DNA of 64,000 nt from Lachnospiraceae bacterium (GTDB lineage Bacteria; Bacillota_A; Clostridia; Lachnospirales; Lachnospiraceae), in assembly GCA_009911175.1 (NCBI GenBank), contig QXWX01000014.1:32152-96151 (forward strand), in the 5' to 3' direction. Made by a program: the position numbers and the translations under genes. Position 1 is the first letter of the stretch. Every line of letters starts with the position of its first letter. The notes beneath the pieces are model-generated. The model searched no databases. It worked only from the letters and a program-made list of their open reading frames with translations, and had not been told where the DNA came from. Positions 1 to 8,787 of this stretch are shown piece by piece.

Positions 1-2
1 TT

Positions 3-746
3 CTGCGGGGAGAAATGAATGAGCGCCTGCAAAAAGCTTTGCTTGGATTTGCGTCCGGAGTGATGATCGCGGCTTCGGTCTGGTCCCTTCTGATCCCGGC
101 CATCGAGATGTCCGGGGAGCAGGGCGGGATCGCATGGGTTCCGGCAACAGTCGGATTTTTACTGGGAATGGGATTTTTACTTTTGCTGGATGCTCTGACA
201 CCGCATATCTACCAGGCGGAAGAAGAGGTCGAGGACGGATGCCGCTGTCCTGATCTGTGCAATCCCTGTGTCCGCGGCGGATGCCAAAAAAAAACAAACA
301 TGCTCGTCCTCGCTGTCACCCTGCATAATATCCCTGAGGGGATGGCGGTGGGAGTGACCTTCGCCGGCGTGCTCAATGAGAATGCGATGATCTCACTGGC
401 AGGGGCGCTGGTACTGGCCATTGGGATCGCGGTACAGAATTTTCCGGAGGGGGCTATCATCTCCATGCCTCTGCGGGCAGGAGGGATGTCGAGAAGGCGG
501 GCATTTCTGTACGGAACCGCATCTGGGGCCGTGGAGCCGATCGCGGCGTGGATCACCATTTTGCTCACCCGCCTGGTGCTTCCGGTGTTGCCTTACCTGC
601 TGGCATTTGCGGCAGGAGCCATGATCTATGTGGTGGTGGAAGAGCTGGTGCCCGAATCCCAGACAGGAAAGCATTCCAGCATCGGAACCATCGGGGTGGC
701 CGCCGGGTTTGCGCTGATGATGATACTGGACGTGGCGTTGGGGTAA
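3..746 (+). CDS. ZIP-family divalent metal transporter (5' end cut by window edge)
   Basis: Integral membrane protein of the ZIP family, expected to move Zn(II) or other divalent metals into the cytoplasm. The metal-site helices show as HNIPEGMAVGV near residue 105 (counting from the ATG at 15) and QNFPEGA about 35 residues later. Most of the rest is hydrophobic helices, with a Cys-rich cytoplasmic loop (CRCPDLCNPCVRGGC) between the early helices. Family members usually have a further helix before the LLGFASGVMIAAS segment, and the reading frame stays open to the left edge, so the ATG at 15 is probably internal and the gene is truncated here. The family assignment is firm; the metal is not known. 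Confidence 0.88.
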   Translation: MRGEMNERLQKALLGFASGVMIAASVWSLLIPAIEMSGEQGGIAWVPATVGFLLGMGFLLLLDALTPHIYQAEEEVEDGCRCPDLCNPCVRGGCQKKTNMLVLAVTLHNIPEGMAVGVTFAGVLNENAMISLAGALVLAIGIAVQNFPEGAIISMPLRAGGMSRRRAFLYGTASGAVEPIAAWITILLTRLVLPVLPYLLAFAAGAMIYVVVEELVPESQTGKHSSIGTIGVAAGFALMMILDVALG

Positions 747-795
747 AAAGTTATGTTTCAAAGCCGCATAAAATAGGGAAAAGAGAAAAAATGAC

Positions 796-824
796 TTGAC
801 TTATTTTAACATTCTTCTTATAAT
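796..824 (+). promoter_or_regulatory. Sigma-A promoter of the T-box-leuS transcript
   Basis: TTGACT at 796-801 and a perfect TATAAT at 819-824 are separated by 17 bases. They lie just ahead of the T-box leader, so transcription should start near 831. Confidence 0.85.
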
Positions 825-825
825 A

Positions 826-1229
826 ACATGGAAGAAGCGTTGAAGAGGAATAGTAAGAAACGGATGCTTTTCAGAGAACTGCCGGCAGGTGCGAGGCAGG
901 AAGCGGATCTTTCTGAACTCGCCTTGGAGTTCTTCTGCCGAAGCGCGGAATGAGGTACGATTGACACCCGGACGGTGTGGGCCGTGTGTCTGGATTCGGT
1001 TTATTGCTGAATCAATGTGCAAAGAGGGTGTCTGCTGTGATTGAGTACATGATTCCGTTTCAGTAAGCAGAAGCGGGCCTTCCCGTTACAGAAGCAATGA
1101 GTGCATCCGGCAGAGCGTCTGCGGGGTGAATAAGAGTGGTACCACGGAAATTCAAAGCCCTTTCGTCTCTTAGGAGCTGTAGCAGTTATTTTCCTACAGA
1201 TCTTTAGTGAAGATGAAAGGGCTTTTTTA
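826..1229 (+). promoter_or_regulatory. T-box leader, leucine-specific
   Basis: A roughly 400-base leader before leuS. It carries the T-box proper at 1132-1147 (AAGAGTGGTACCACGG), which binds the acceptor end of uncharged tRNA. An early AGTA-type motif lies near 850, and GAACTC at 915-920 lies in the expected specifier-loop position. The presumed specifier codon CTC (918-920) encodes leucine, matching the downstream synthetase. Uncharged tRNA-Leu should stabilise the antiterminator and switch leuS on. Confidence 0.93.
1154..1229 (+). terminator. T-box regulated terminator before leuS
   Basis: AAAGCCCTTTC at 1154-1164 pairs with GAAAGGGCTTT ending near 1225 and is followed by a T run. It is the terminator arm that competes with the T-box antiterminator. 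Confidence 0.85.
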
Positions 1230-1300
1230 GGGAGCGGTCAGGGAATGCCGTTGGATTCCGTGTCCGCCCCGGGTATTTCAAGGAAAGGAAGGAATTTTAA

Positions 1301-3733
1301 ATGGCACAGAAAATTGTCTACAACCATAAGGCAATTGAAAAGAAATGGCAGGAAAAATGGGAAAAGGATCCGGTGAATCCGAAGATGGATGCTTCCGGCA
1401 ATCCGAAGCAGAAGTATTACTGCCTGGACATGTTCCCCTATCCGTCCGGAAACGGGCTTCACGTAGGGCATTGGAGAGGCTATGTGATCTCTGACGTATG
1501 GAGCCGTTATAAGCTGCAGCAGGGACACTACATCGTACACCCCATGGGATGGGACGCGTTCGGACTTCCGGCGGAGAACTATGCCATCAAGATGGGAATC
1601 CATCCAGCGGTGTCCACGGCGGAAAATGTGGCGAACATCAAGAAGCAGATCAACCAGATCGCAGCCCTCTATGACTGGGATATGGAGGTCAATACCACGG
1701 ATCCGGACTTTTACAAATGGACCCAGTGGATCTTCGTAAAAATGTTCAAGGAAGGGTTGGCCTATGAGAAGGAATTTCCCATCAACTGGTGTCCGTCCTG
1801 CAAGACCGGCCTTGCCAACGAGGAAGTGGTGAACGGAAAATGCGAGCGCTGCGGCGCGGAGGTGACGAAGAAGAACCTGCGCCAGTGGATGCTTAAGATC
1901 ACGGCCTATGCGGACCGCCTTTTGAATGACCTGGACAAGCTGGACTGGCCGGAAAAGGTTAAGAAGATGCAGAGCGACTGGATCGGAAAGTCCTACGGCG
2001 CGGAAGTGGATTTCCCGGTGGACGGACGGGAGGAAAAGATCACGGTCTATACCACGCGTCCGGATACCCTCTACGGAGCGACTTTTATGGTACTGGCGCC
2101 GGAGCACGCCCTGGCGGCGGAGCTTGCAACACCGGAGACGAAGGAAGCGGTGGAAAAATACATTTACGACGCGTCCATGAAGTCCAATGTGGACCGTCTG
2201 CAGGATAAGGAGAAAACCGGTGTGTTTACCGGGAGTTATGCCATCAATCCGCTGAACGGGGCAAAGACACCGATCTGGCTCTCCGATTATGTACTGGCGG
2301 ATTATGGTACGGGAGCCATTATGTGTGTACCGGCCCACGACGACCGCGACTTTGAATTTGCGAAGAAATTTGACATCCCGATCGTCCAGGTCATTGCGAA
2401 GGACGGAAAAGAAATTGAAAATATGACTGAGGCTTATACCGAGGCTGCCGGAACTATGATCAATTCCGGGGAATGGAACGGCATGGAGTCTGCGGTGCTG
2501 AAAAAGGAAGCTCCCCATATCATCGAGAAGAGGGGCATCGGGAAGGCGACCGTGAACTTCAAGCTGCGTGACTGGGTATTCTCCCGTCAGCGTTACTGGG
2601 GCGAGCCGATCCCGATCATCCACTGTCCGGACTGCGGAAATGTGCCGGTGCCGGAGGAAGAGCTTCCGCTGACTCTGCCCGAGGTGGAATCCTACGAACC
2701 CACAGGAACCGGAGAATCCCCGCTTGCAGGCATTGAGGAATGGGTGAACTGCACCTGCCCGGTCTGCGGAAAGGCAGCGAAGCGGGAGACCAACACCATG
2801 CCTCAGTGGGCAGGCTCCTCTTGGTATTTCCTGCGCTATGTGGACAATCACAACGATCAGGAGCTGGTATCCAGGGAGAAGGCGGACGAGATGCTTCCGG
2901 TGGATATGTATATCGGTGGTGTGGAGCATGCTGTACTGCATCTGTTGTATTCCCGGTTCTATACCAAGTTCCTGCATGATATCGGAGTGGTGGACTTTGA
3001 CGAGCCGTTTCAGAAGCTGTTCAACCAGGGGATGATCACCGGAAAGAACGGGATCAAGATGAGCAAGTCCAAGGGAAATGTGGTATCACCGGACGATTTG
3101 GTGCGGGATTACGGCTGTGATTCCCTGCGGATGTACGAGTTGTTCGTAGGACCTCCGGAGCTGGATGCGGAGTGGGACGACCGTGGGATTGACGGGGTAA
3201 ACCGTTACTTAAAGCGTCTCTGGAATCTGGTGATGGACAGCAAGGATGCGGATGTCAAGCCGACGAAGGAAATGCTCAAGCTGCGGAATAGGATGGTGTA
3301 TGACATCACCACGCGTCTGGAGAGTTTCAGCCTGAATACGGTGATCTCCGGTTTCATGGAGTACAACAACAAGTTTATCGAGCTGGCAAAGAAAAACGGC
3401 GGGATCGACAAGGAGACCTTGGAGGCAGTTGCGGTACTCTTATCTCCGTTTGCGCCGCATTTTGCGGAAGAGATGTGGGAGCAGCTGGGGCACAGTGAGA
3501 CCGTGTTTACGGCGGGCTGGCCGAGCTACGATGAGTCACAGATGAAGGACGACGAGATTGAGATCCCGGTTCAGGTGAACGGGAAGACGAAGGTGGTTGT
3601 GTCCATTCCGGCGGATGCGGATAAGGACGCTGCCATTGCGGCAGGGAAGGAAGCTCTGGGAGATAAACTGAGCGGGAATATTGTGAAGGAGATTTATGTT
3701 CCGGGGAAGATCATTAATATTGTAGCGAAGTGA
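1301..3733 (+). CDS. leuS: Leucyl-tRNA synthetase
   Basis: Class I aminoacyl-tRNA synthetase charging tRNA-Leu in the cytoplasm; 810 aa, the normal bacterial length. The HIGH signature is HVGH at residues 54-57 and the KMSKS loop is at 586-590. A zinc-knuckle segment (CPSCKTG...CERCG) lies near residues 165-190, and the CP1 editing domain includes TTRPDTLYGATF near 250. The ATG at 1301 follows AAGGAAAGGAAGG at a suitable distance. A leucine T-box upstream gives independent support for the identity. A long palindromic repeat follows the stop codon and may end the transcript. Confidence 0.98.
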   Translation: MAQKIVYNHKAIEKKWQEKWEKDPVNPKMDASGNPKQKYYCLDMFPYPSGNGLHVGHWRGYVISDVWSRYKLQQGHYIVHPMGWDAFGLPAENYAIKMGIHPAVSTAENVANIKKQINQIAALYDWDMEVNTTDPDFYKWTQWIFVKMFKEGLAYEKEFPINWCPSCKTGLANEEVVNGKCERCGAEVTKKNLRQWMLKITAYADRLLNDLDKLDWPEKVKKMQSDWIGKSYGAEVDFPVDGREEKITVYTTRPDTLYGATFMVLAPEHALAAELATPETKEAVEKYIYDASMKSNVDRLQDKEKTGVFTGSYAINPLNGAKTPIWLSDYVLADYGTGAIMCVPAHDDRDFEFAKKFDIPIVQVIAKDGKEIENMTEAYTEAAGTMINSGEWNGMESAVLKKEAPHIIEKRGIGKATVNFKLRDWVFSRQRYWGEPIPIIHCPDCGNVPVPEEELPLTLPEVESYEPTGTGESPLAGIEEWVNCTCPVCGKAAKRETNTMPQWAGSSWYFLRYVDNHNDQELVSREKADEMLPVDMYIGGVEHAVLHLLYSRFYTKFLHDIGVVDFDEPFQKLFNQGMITGKNGIKMSKSKGNVVSPDDLVRDYGCDSLRMYELFVGPPELDAEWDDRGIDGVNRYLKRLWNLVMDSKDADVKPTKEMLKLRNRMVYDITTRLESFSLNTVISGFMEYNNKFIELAKKNGGIDKETLEAVAVLLSPFAPHFAEEMWEQLGHSETVFTAGWPSYDESQMKDDEIEIPVQVNGKTKVVVSIPADADKDAAIAAGKEALGDKLSGNIVKEIYVPGKIINIVAK

Positions 3734-3813
3734 TCGGAAAAAGTTGATATAAGGAATATTGTGTTTGGAGATATGGAAAAGTTCGCTGTAGATTGCGGAA
3801 TACGACCATAAAA

Positions 3814-3914
3814 AGGGGCTGCCGGAAAATGGCATTTCTGCACAATACTTTGCTGTGATATGGAATCAGTCACAGCATAGATTGCGGAAAACCAGTCATT
3901 TCCCGACGGCCCCT
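3814..3914. repeat. Palindromic repeat family A, copy 1
   Basis: About 100 bases forming one long imperfect hairpin. The outer arms are GGGGCTGCCGGAAAATGGC (3815-3833) and its near complement ending in CCGACGGCCCC (3903-3913). The loop half contains ATCAGTCACAGCATA. The arms and the internal motif recur at 44217-44328, and the arms alone at 14246-14326. It lies downstream of leuS and may terminate it, although no U-tract follows. Confidence 0.7.
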
Positions 3915-3934
3915 GTGTCTATGTGTCCGGATCC

Positions 3935-4096
3935 TTATAGCTTCTGATAAATCTGCATTGCCTTTTTATGCCTTTCTGCATCCGCATATCGTATTTGGCT
4001 GGCTTTACTGATTCGTAACAATTCATTTTTAAAAGGGACTGTAACATTCTCATAATCTCCAGCTATCAATCCTTCTCTTTGGATGTTACTGTTCAC
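3935..4096 (-). pseudogene. Short minus-strand ORF or gene remnant, unknown
   Basis: A 53-codon frame runs on the minus strand from GTG at 4096 to TAA at 3935. Its translation ends in ISKASQIRYADAERHKKAMQ followed by IYQKL and looks protein-like: mixed charged and hydrophobic residues with a helical C-terminus. There is no convincing promoter, and the frame stops directly upstream of the GTG. It could be a small gene or the 3' remnant of a decayed gene next to the palindromic repeat. I do not recognise the family. Confidence 0.3.
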
Positions 4097-4159
4097 ACCC
4101 TGACCGGGCGCTCACAGTAACCTTTGGATCCAGGAAAAGAACATTAGTTCGGAAAATGC

Positions 4160-4188
4160 TTGCAATCATAACTTGGATGTGCTATCAT
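4160..4188 (+). promoter_or_regulatory. Promoter of the radical SAM gene
   Basis: TTGCAA at 4160-4165, a 17-base spacer and TATCAT at 4183-4188. Transcription would begin near 4195, leaving almost no leader for an ATG at 4202. This supports translation starting later, near 4250. Confidence 0.6.
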
Positions 4189-4249
4189 AGTAAAAGAACA
4201 AATGTTTTGGATAGTGTATCATTCGGTTGGAAAAGAAGGTGTGAGGAAG

Positions 4250-5605
4250 TTGTTGGAGAAGATTCAGGTTCAGATGTCCGTGTATGACAAGCTGCAGATT
4301 TTATCGGACGCGGCGAAGTATGATGTGGCCTGTACGTCCAGCGGGGTGGACCGCAAGGGGGATGGAACGGGGATGGGGAACTGCCGGGCGGCAGGGCTCT
4401 GCCACAGCTTTTCTTCGGACGGCAGGTGTATTTGTCTGCTGAAGATCCTGTTTACCAATGAGTGCATTTACGACTGCAAGTACTGTATCAACCGTTCGTC
4501 TAATGATGTAGTCAGAACCTCTTTTACTCCGGAGGAGGTCTGTACGCTGACGATGGAGTTTTATCGGAGGAATTATATCGAAGGTCTGTTTTTGAGCTCG
4601 GGGATTTTGAAGAGCCCGAATTATACGATGGAGCTGATCTATGCGACGCTTTACAGACTGCGTAAGGTTTGTAATTTTCAGGGGTATATCCATGTGAAGG
4701 CGATTCCGGGTACGGATGCAGAGCTGCTTGAGAGAGTCGGGTTTCTGGCGGACCGGATGAGCGTAAACTTAGAGCTGCCTACTGCCGAAGGGCTGCGCCT
4801 TCTGGCACCCCATAAGAACCGGAAGAATATACTGGCGCCGATGCGTATGGTCCAGAACCGGATGCGGGAGAATAAGCAGGAGATCGTCCTGTATAAGAAT
4901 GCGCCCCGGTTCGTGCCGGCCGGACAGAGTACCCAGATGATCATCGGGGCAACGCCGGAGACGGACTATCAGATCTTGAATGTGGCAGAAGCTCTGTATC
5001 AGAAGTTTGGATTGAAACGGGTGTTTTATTCCGCTTTTGTGGCTGTGAATCAGGATTCGGCCCTTCCTGCCAGGACAGGGGAAGGGCCGCCGCTTCTGCG
5101 GGAGCATCGTTTGTATCAGGCGGACTGGCTGCTTCGGTTTTACCGATTTGAGGCAAAGGAACTGTTGGATGAGGAGCATCCGAATTTTAATATTTTTCTG
5201 GATCCCAAGTGCAACTGGGCCTTGAAGCATCTGGAGCAGTTCCCGGTGGAGGTGAACCGGGCGGATTACAATATGCTGCTTCGTGTTCCGGGAATCGGGG
5301 TCAAGTCTGCCATGCGGATCGTGAAGGCAAGGCAGATGGGGAATCTGAAGTTTGAGGATCTGAAAAAAATGGGCGTGGTCTTAAAGCGCGCGCTGTATTT
5401 TCTGACCTGCGGCGGGAAGATGATGTACCGTACCAGGCTGGATGAGGACTACATCACCAGAAACCTTCTCAATACGAAGGAGAGACTTCCGGACACGGTG
5501 TCCGGAATGACTTACCGACAGCTTTCCTTATTTGATGATATGAATTATGATTATTCTTCACATGATGCTGTGCGCTCTGTACATGGCATCCGTCCAATGC
5601 AGTGA
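4250..5605 (+). CDS. Putative DNA modification/repair radical SAM protein
   Basis: About 451 aa. The radical SAM iron-sulfur motif is CIYDCKYC (C-x3-C-x2-C), preceded by a second Cys group (CRAAGLCHSF...CICLL). A helix-hairpin-helix, LLRVPGIGVKSAMRIVKARQ, lies in the C-terminal third. This layout matches the family usually named putative DNA modification/repair radical SAM protein (TIGR03916), and the next gene is its regular partner. The substrate is not known. The frame is open from an ATG at 4202, but that codon lacks a ribosome site and sits at the predicted transcription start. TTG at 4250 or 4253 after GAAGG/GAGG fits better, so the start is uncertain by about 16 codons. Confidence 0.85.
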   Translation: MLEKIQVQMSVYDKLQILSDAAKYDVACTSSGVDRKGDGTGMGNCRAAGLCHSFSSDGRCICLLKILFTNECIYDCKYCINRSSNDVVRTSFTPEEVCTLTMEFYRRNYIEGLFLSSGILKSPNYTMELIYATLYRLRKVCNFQGYIHVKAIPGTDAELLERVGFLADRMSVNLELPTAEGLRLLAPHKNRKNILAPMRMVQNRMRENKQEIVLYKNAPRFVPAGQSTQMIIGATPETDYQILNVAEALYQKFGLKRVFYSAFVAVNQDSALPARTGEGPPLLREHRLYQADWLLRFYRFEAKELLDEEHPNFNIFLDPKCNWALKHLEQFPVEVNRADYNMLLRVPGIGVKSAMRIVKARQMGNLKFEDLKKMGVVLKRALYFLTCGGKMMYRTRLDEDYITRNLLNTKERLPDTVSGMTYRQLSLFDDMNYDYSSHDAVRSVHGIRPMQ

Positions 5606-5668
5606 TATAATACTGCCTGATATTAATCAGAATATTTTGGCGAAAACCTGAAACGGGGGTGGGTTTGT

Positions 5669-6451
5669 ATGAAAAAAGTATATATCTGCAGTGACACGAT
5701 CACTGGGATATTTTCTGCGATTTATGATGCGTGGAAGGAGAGCAGGGACGGTGAAGCGGGGATTGAACTGCGCGGGATGCTGGATACACAGCTGTTCTGT
5801 GAATATACGGAGGTCACGGAGGAGGAGCGCAAAGCAGCGGCAGTGGAAAAGCTGATCCAGAACCACCTTGGATATAACACATACTGGGACATATATCATG
5901 CGCTCCTGTCCACGCATCCGAAAAAGGCGGAAGCCGTGTTCCACGTCATGCAGGCCGCGCGGACGGTGGGCAACAGCAAGCGGATCATGGAGCATCTGTC
6001 CGATCCGGATGTGGCCTGCGTGTTTGAGCTGAGCAGAAAGGTCGCCAACGAAGCACACCAGTTCATGGAATTTATCCGTTTCCGGGAGTTGGAAAACGGC
6101 GTCCTTTTTTCTGAGATTACACCGAAGAACCGGGTGCTGACATGCATTGCGGATCATTTTGCGGACCGTTTCCCACTGGAAAACTGGATGATCTATGATA
6201 AGACCTTTCAGGAATTTCTCGTACACCGTATGAGAAGCCAGTGGGTTCTCGTGAGCGGAGAATGCCTGAACCGGGAAGAGGCGGAGAAGGTTTCGAAAGC
6301 GGAAGCGGAGTTCGAAAGGCTGTGGCAGGGATTTTTCCAGTCCATTGCCATCAAGGAACGGGAGAACCCCATCTGCCAGAGAACCCATCTGCCGATTCAT
6401 TTCCGCCAGGATATGACCGAGTTCCTTCCGATCAGAGAGGCGGTCCATTGA
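5669..6451 (+). CDS. TIGR03915/DUF4130-type DNA metabolism protein
   Basis: A 260-aa soluble protein beginning MKKVYICSDTITGIFSAIYD, which is the typical opening of the DUF4130 (TIGR03915) family. The family is known mainly by context: it sits beside the radical SAM/HhH protein seen just upstream or, in other bacteria, is fused to a uracil-DNA-glycosylase-like domain. A role in DNA repair or modification is therefore inferred; no catalytic motif is evident. The 63-base gap suggests one operon. GGGGGTGGG lies before the ATG. Confidence 0.82.
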   Translation: MKKVYICSDTITGIFSAIYDAWKESRDGEAGIELRGMLDTQLFCEYTEVTEEERKAAAVEKLIQNHLGYNTYWDIYHALLSTHPKKAEAVFHVMQAARTVGNSKRIMEHLSDPDVACVFELSRKVANEAHQFMEFIRFRELENGVLFSEITPKNRVLTCIADHFADRFPLENWMIYDKTFQEFLVHRMRSQWVLVSGECLNREEAEKVSKAEAEFERLWQGFFQSIAIKERENPICQRTHLPIHFRQDMTEFLPIREAVH

Positions 6452-6546
6452 AGCAGCAGTTGATACGATGCCGTGACTGTTACACCTGGTCCGGATTTCA
6501 CAGTTATTCATTGAGACACGAAAACACTGCATTCACGCAAAAGGTA

Positions 6547-6575
6547 TTGCGTAATCTGAGGAAGCGGTTTAAGAT
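6547..6575 (+). promoter_or_regulatory. Possible promoter of the nfeD operon
   Basis: TTGCGT at 6547-6552 and TAAGAT at 6570-6575 with 17 bases between, about 75 bases before nfeD. This is a modest match to the sigma-A consensus. Confidence 0.4.
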
Positions 6576-6652
6576 AGAATCAACATCAGGAAGTAATGGA
6601 CCCCATCCATTACAGCACACCAGATGAAATCTAATAGAAAGAAGGAGGTCAC

Positions 6653-7096
6653 ATGGAGAGAGAGGTTTTTATTTGGCTTGGATTGCTGATCATGTTTCTT
6701 GCCGTTGAGATCGCGACGGTCGGACTGACATCAATCTGGCTGGCCGGAGGCGCAGTGGCCGCATTGCTTTTTACCATAGCGGGACTGAATATCTGGTGGC
6801 AGGCAGGTGCTTTTCTGGCCGTATCATTCTTACTGCTTATTTTTACCCGCCCATTTGCGGTAAAATACATAAATTCCCATCATGAAAAAACAAATTATGA
6901 GGGAATTATCGGAAAAGTGGTTAGAATAACAGAGACGGTCAACAACCTGCAGGAGATGGGAACCGCAGTTGTGAACGGACTGGAATGGACGGCACGAACA
7001 GAGGAGGACGGGGTGATCTTGAATCCGGGGGATCTGGCAAAGGTCGTCAACATCTCAGGGGTAAAGCTTATTGTAAAAAAGTATGAGGAGGAATAG
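6653..7096 (+). CDS. NfeD-like membrane protein
   Basis: A 147-aa protein of the short NfeD type. Two or three hydrophobic helices occupy roughly residues 5-75, followed by a soluble OB-fold-like C-terminus (GIIGKVVRITETVNN... to ...VNISGVKLIVKKYEEE). Short NfeD proteins pair with SPFH/stomatin proteins, and such a gene follows 3 bases later. There is a strong AAGGAGGT site before the ATG. The pair probably forms a membrane microdomain or quality-control assembly; no protease domain is present. Confidence 0.9.
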   Translation: MEREVFIWLGLLIMFLAVEIATVGLTSIWLAGGAVAALLFTIAGLNIWWQAGAFLAVSFLLLIFTRPFAVKYINSHHEKTNYEGIIGKVVRITETVNNLQEMGTAVVNGLEWTARTEEDGVILNPGDLAKVVNISGVKLIVKKYEEE

Positions 7097-7099
7097 AGT

Positions 7100-8044
7100 A
7101 TGAATCTCGGAATTATTATCATCATTGTCATTTTAGTCATTTTACTCTTGATCATCATTTCCAACATCAAGATTGTACCCCAGGCACATGCGTATATACT
7201 GGAACGCCTGGGCGGTTACAAGGAGACCTGGAGCGTAGGGCTGCATTTCAAGATGCCGATCCTGGATAAGGTGGCGAAAAGAGTCTCTTTGAAGGAACAG
7301 GTTGTAGACTTTGATCCGCAGGCCGTGATCACAAAGGATAACGTAACCATGCAGATTGATACGGTGGTATTTTTTCAGATTACAGACCCGAAGAAGTATG
7401 CATACGGTGTAGAGAGCCCGATCGCCGCAATTGAAAACCTGACGGCAACAACTCTGCGTAATATCATCGGCGACCTGGAACTGGATGAGACATTGACCTC
7501 CAGGGAGACCATCAACACTAAGATGCGGACGATCCTGGACATTGCCACTGATGAATGGGGAATCAAGGTCAACCGTGTAGAACTGAAGAACATTATGCCT
7601 CCGAAAGCCATTCAGGACGCCATGGAAAAGCAGATGAAGGCGGAGCGTGAACGAAGAGAAGCCATCCTTCGCGCGGAAGGTGAGAAGAAATCTACCATCC
7701 TTGTAGCGGAAGGTGAGAAGGAATCCTTGATTCTGGAAGCAGAGGCTTCCAAGGAAGCTGCGATTCTGAAGGCAGAAGCGGAGAAGCAGAAACGGATCCG
7801 GGAGGCCGAAGGTCAGGCAGAAGCCATCCGTACGGTGCAGAAAGCGACCGCGGAAGGTATCGAGTTTGTAAAGGCAGCGGGTGCGGATCAAGCAGTGCTG
7901 ACGCTCAAGAGCCTGGAGGCATTTGTGAAGGCGGCTGACGGCCAGGCTACGAAGATCATCATCCCGTCCGAGCTGCAGGGGATCGCAGGGTTGACGAAAA
8001 CCATTGCGGAAGTTGCCCACATCGATGACGCAAAATCGGAGTGA
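7100..8044 (+). CDS. SPFH/stomatin-like membrane scaffold protein (slipin/QmcA type)
   Basis: 314 aa. One N-terminal transmembrane helix (residues about 3-22) is followed by the SPFH domain, beginning IVPQAHAYILERLGGYKETW and reaching to about residue 180. An Ala/Glu/Lys-rich coiled coil (repeated AEGEK, AEASKEAAILKAEAEK) occupies about 190-250. These proteins oligomerise at the membrane and organise protein complexes. The gene is 3 bases after nfeD and overlaps the next frame, so the five genes from 6653 to 12045 probably share one transcript. Confidence 0.93.
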   Translation: MNLGIIIIIVILVILLLIIISNIKIVPQAHAYILERLGGYKETWSVGLHFKMPILDKVAKRVSLKEQVVDFDPQAVITKDNVTMQIDTVVFFQITDPKKYAYGVESPIAAIENLTATTLRNIIGDLELDETLTSRETINTKMRTILDIATDEWGIKVNRVELKNIMPPKAIQDAMEKQMKAERERREAILRAEGEKKSTILVAEGEKESLILEAEASKEAAILKAEAEKQKRIREAEGQAEAIRTVQKATAEGIEFVKAAGADQAVLTLKSLEAFVKAADGQATKIIIPSELQGIAGLTKTIAEVAHIDDAKSE

Positions 8045-8052
8045 CCGGAAGT

Positions 8053-8787
8053 ATGGCGAGAATACTGATACTGGAAGATGAAAACACTAGCCGGACGGCG
8101 TTGGTAAAAATGGTGAAAAACATATCTGCGGAAATCACGGTGGATGCGGCGGCAGACCTGGCGAAAGCCAGGCTGCTGCTCGGCAGCACCGTTTCTTTTG
8201 ATTTATTCTTTTTGGATGTGAACTTAAAGCCCGGGGAAGAGGGGGATATATCCGGTATCCAATTTGCGGAAGAGATCCGAAGCATTCGGAAGTACGAATT
8301 TACGCCTCTGGTCATGATTACTTCTGTAGCCGGACTGGAGATGGAAGCATATCGAAGGCTGCACTGCTATCAATACGTAGTGAAGCCCTATATTCAGTCG
8401 GAAGTGGGGGAGATCGTCAGGAAAGTGCTGTTCCATCTTCATGCGGGAACCCGGCCTTCGATTATGGTAAAGAAAAATGGCGTCAACTATAAGATCTTCT
8501 GCGATGAGATCATGTTCTGCCGGGCAATCCCGCGGGGGGTCTGCCTGCAGCTTAAAAGCGAGCAGATCGAAGTGCCGTATCTTTCGATCCATAAGCTGCT
8601 GGAAAAGCTTCCGGAGGGGATGTTTTTCCAATGTCACAGGACATTTGTCGTTAACCGCAATGCTGTTAAATATTATGATCTGGTCAATCAGGTGATTCAG
8701 GTAGAAGGCTCCTCGGAATGGATCGATATCGGAGTGACCTTCAAGCCGGAAGTCAGGAGGATCTTATATGGTGAAAAGCAGAACTAA
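8053..8787 (+). CDS. LytTR-family response regulator (AgrA/LytR type)
   Basis: About 244 aa. The receiver domain begins MARILILEDENTSRTALVKM, with the acidic pocket EDE and the phospho-acceptor Asp in LFFLDVNLKPGEEGD. The switch Lys is in YVVKPY. The C-terminal LytTR DNA-binding domain (about residues 140-244) contains FQCHRTFVVNRNAVKYY, a typical signature. A GTG at 8041 overlaps the upstream stop, but the ATG at 8053 sits better behind CGGAG. The end overlaps the kinase gene by 20 bases. No AgrB or AgrD homologue lies nearby, so the signal is unknown. Confidence 0.92.
   Translation: MARILILEDENTSRTALVKMVKNISAEITVDAAADLAKARLLLGSTVSFDLFFLDVNLKPGEEGDISGIQFAEEIRSIRKYEFTPLVMITSVAGLEMEAYRRLHCYQYVVKPYIQSEVGEIVRKVLFHLHAGTRPSIMVKKNGVNYKIFCDEIMFCRAIPRGVCLQLKSEQIEVPYLSIHKLLEKLPEGMFFQCHRTFVVNRNAVKYYDLVNQVIQVEGSSEWIDIGVTFKPEVRRILYGEKQN

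Noticed and set aside
1238..2977. 579-codon minus-strand open frame opposite leuS
   Set aside because: Shadow of a GC-rich coding gene: low-complexity His/Arg/Leu-rich translation, no ribosome site, and leuS is certain on the other strand.
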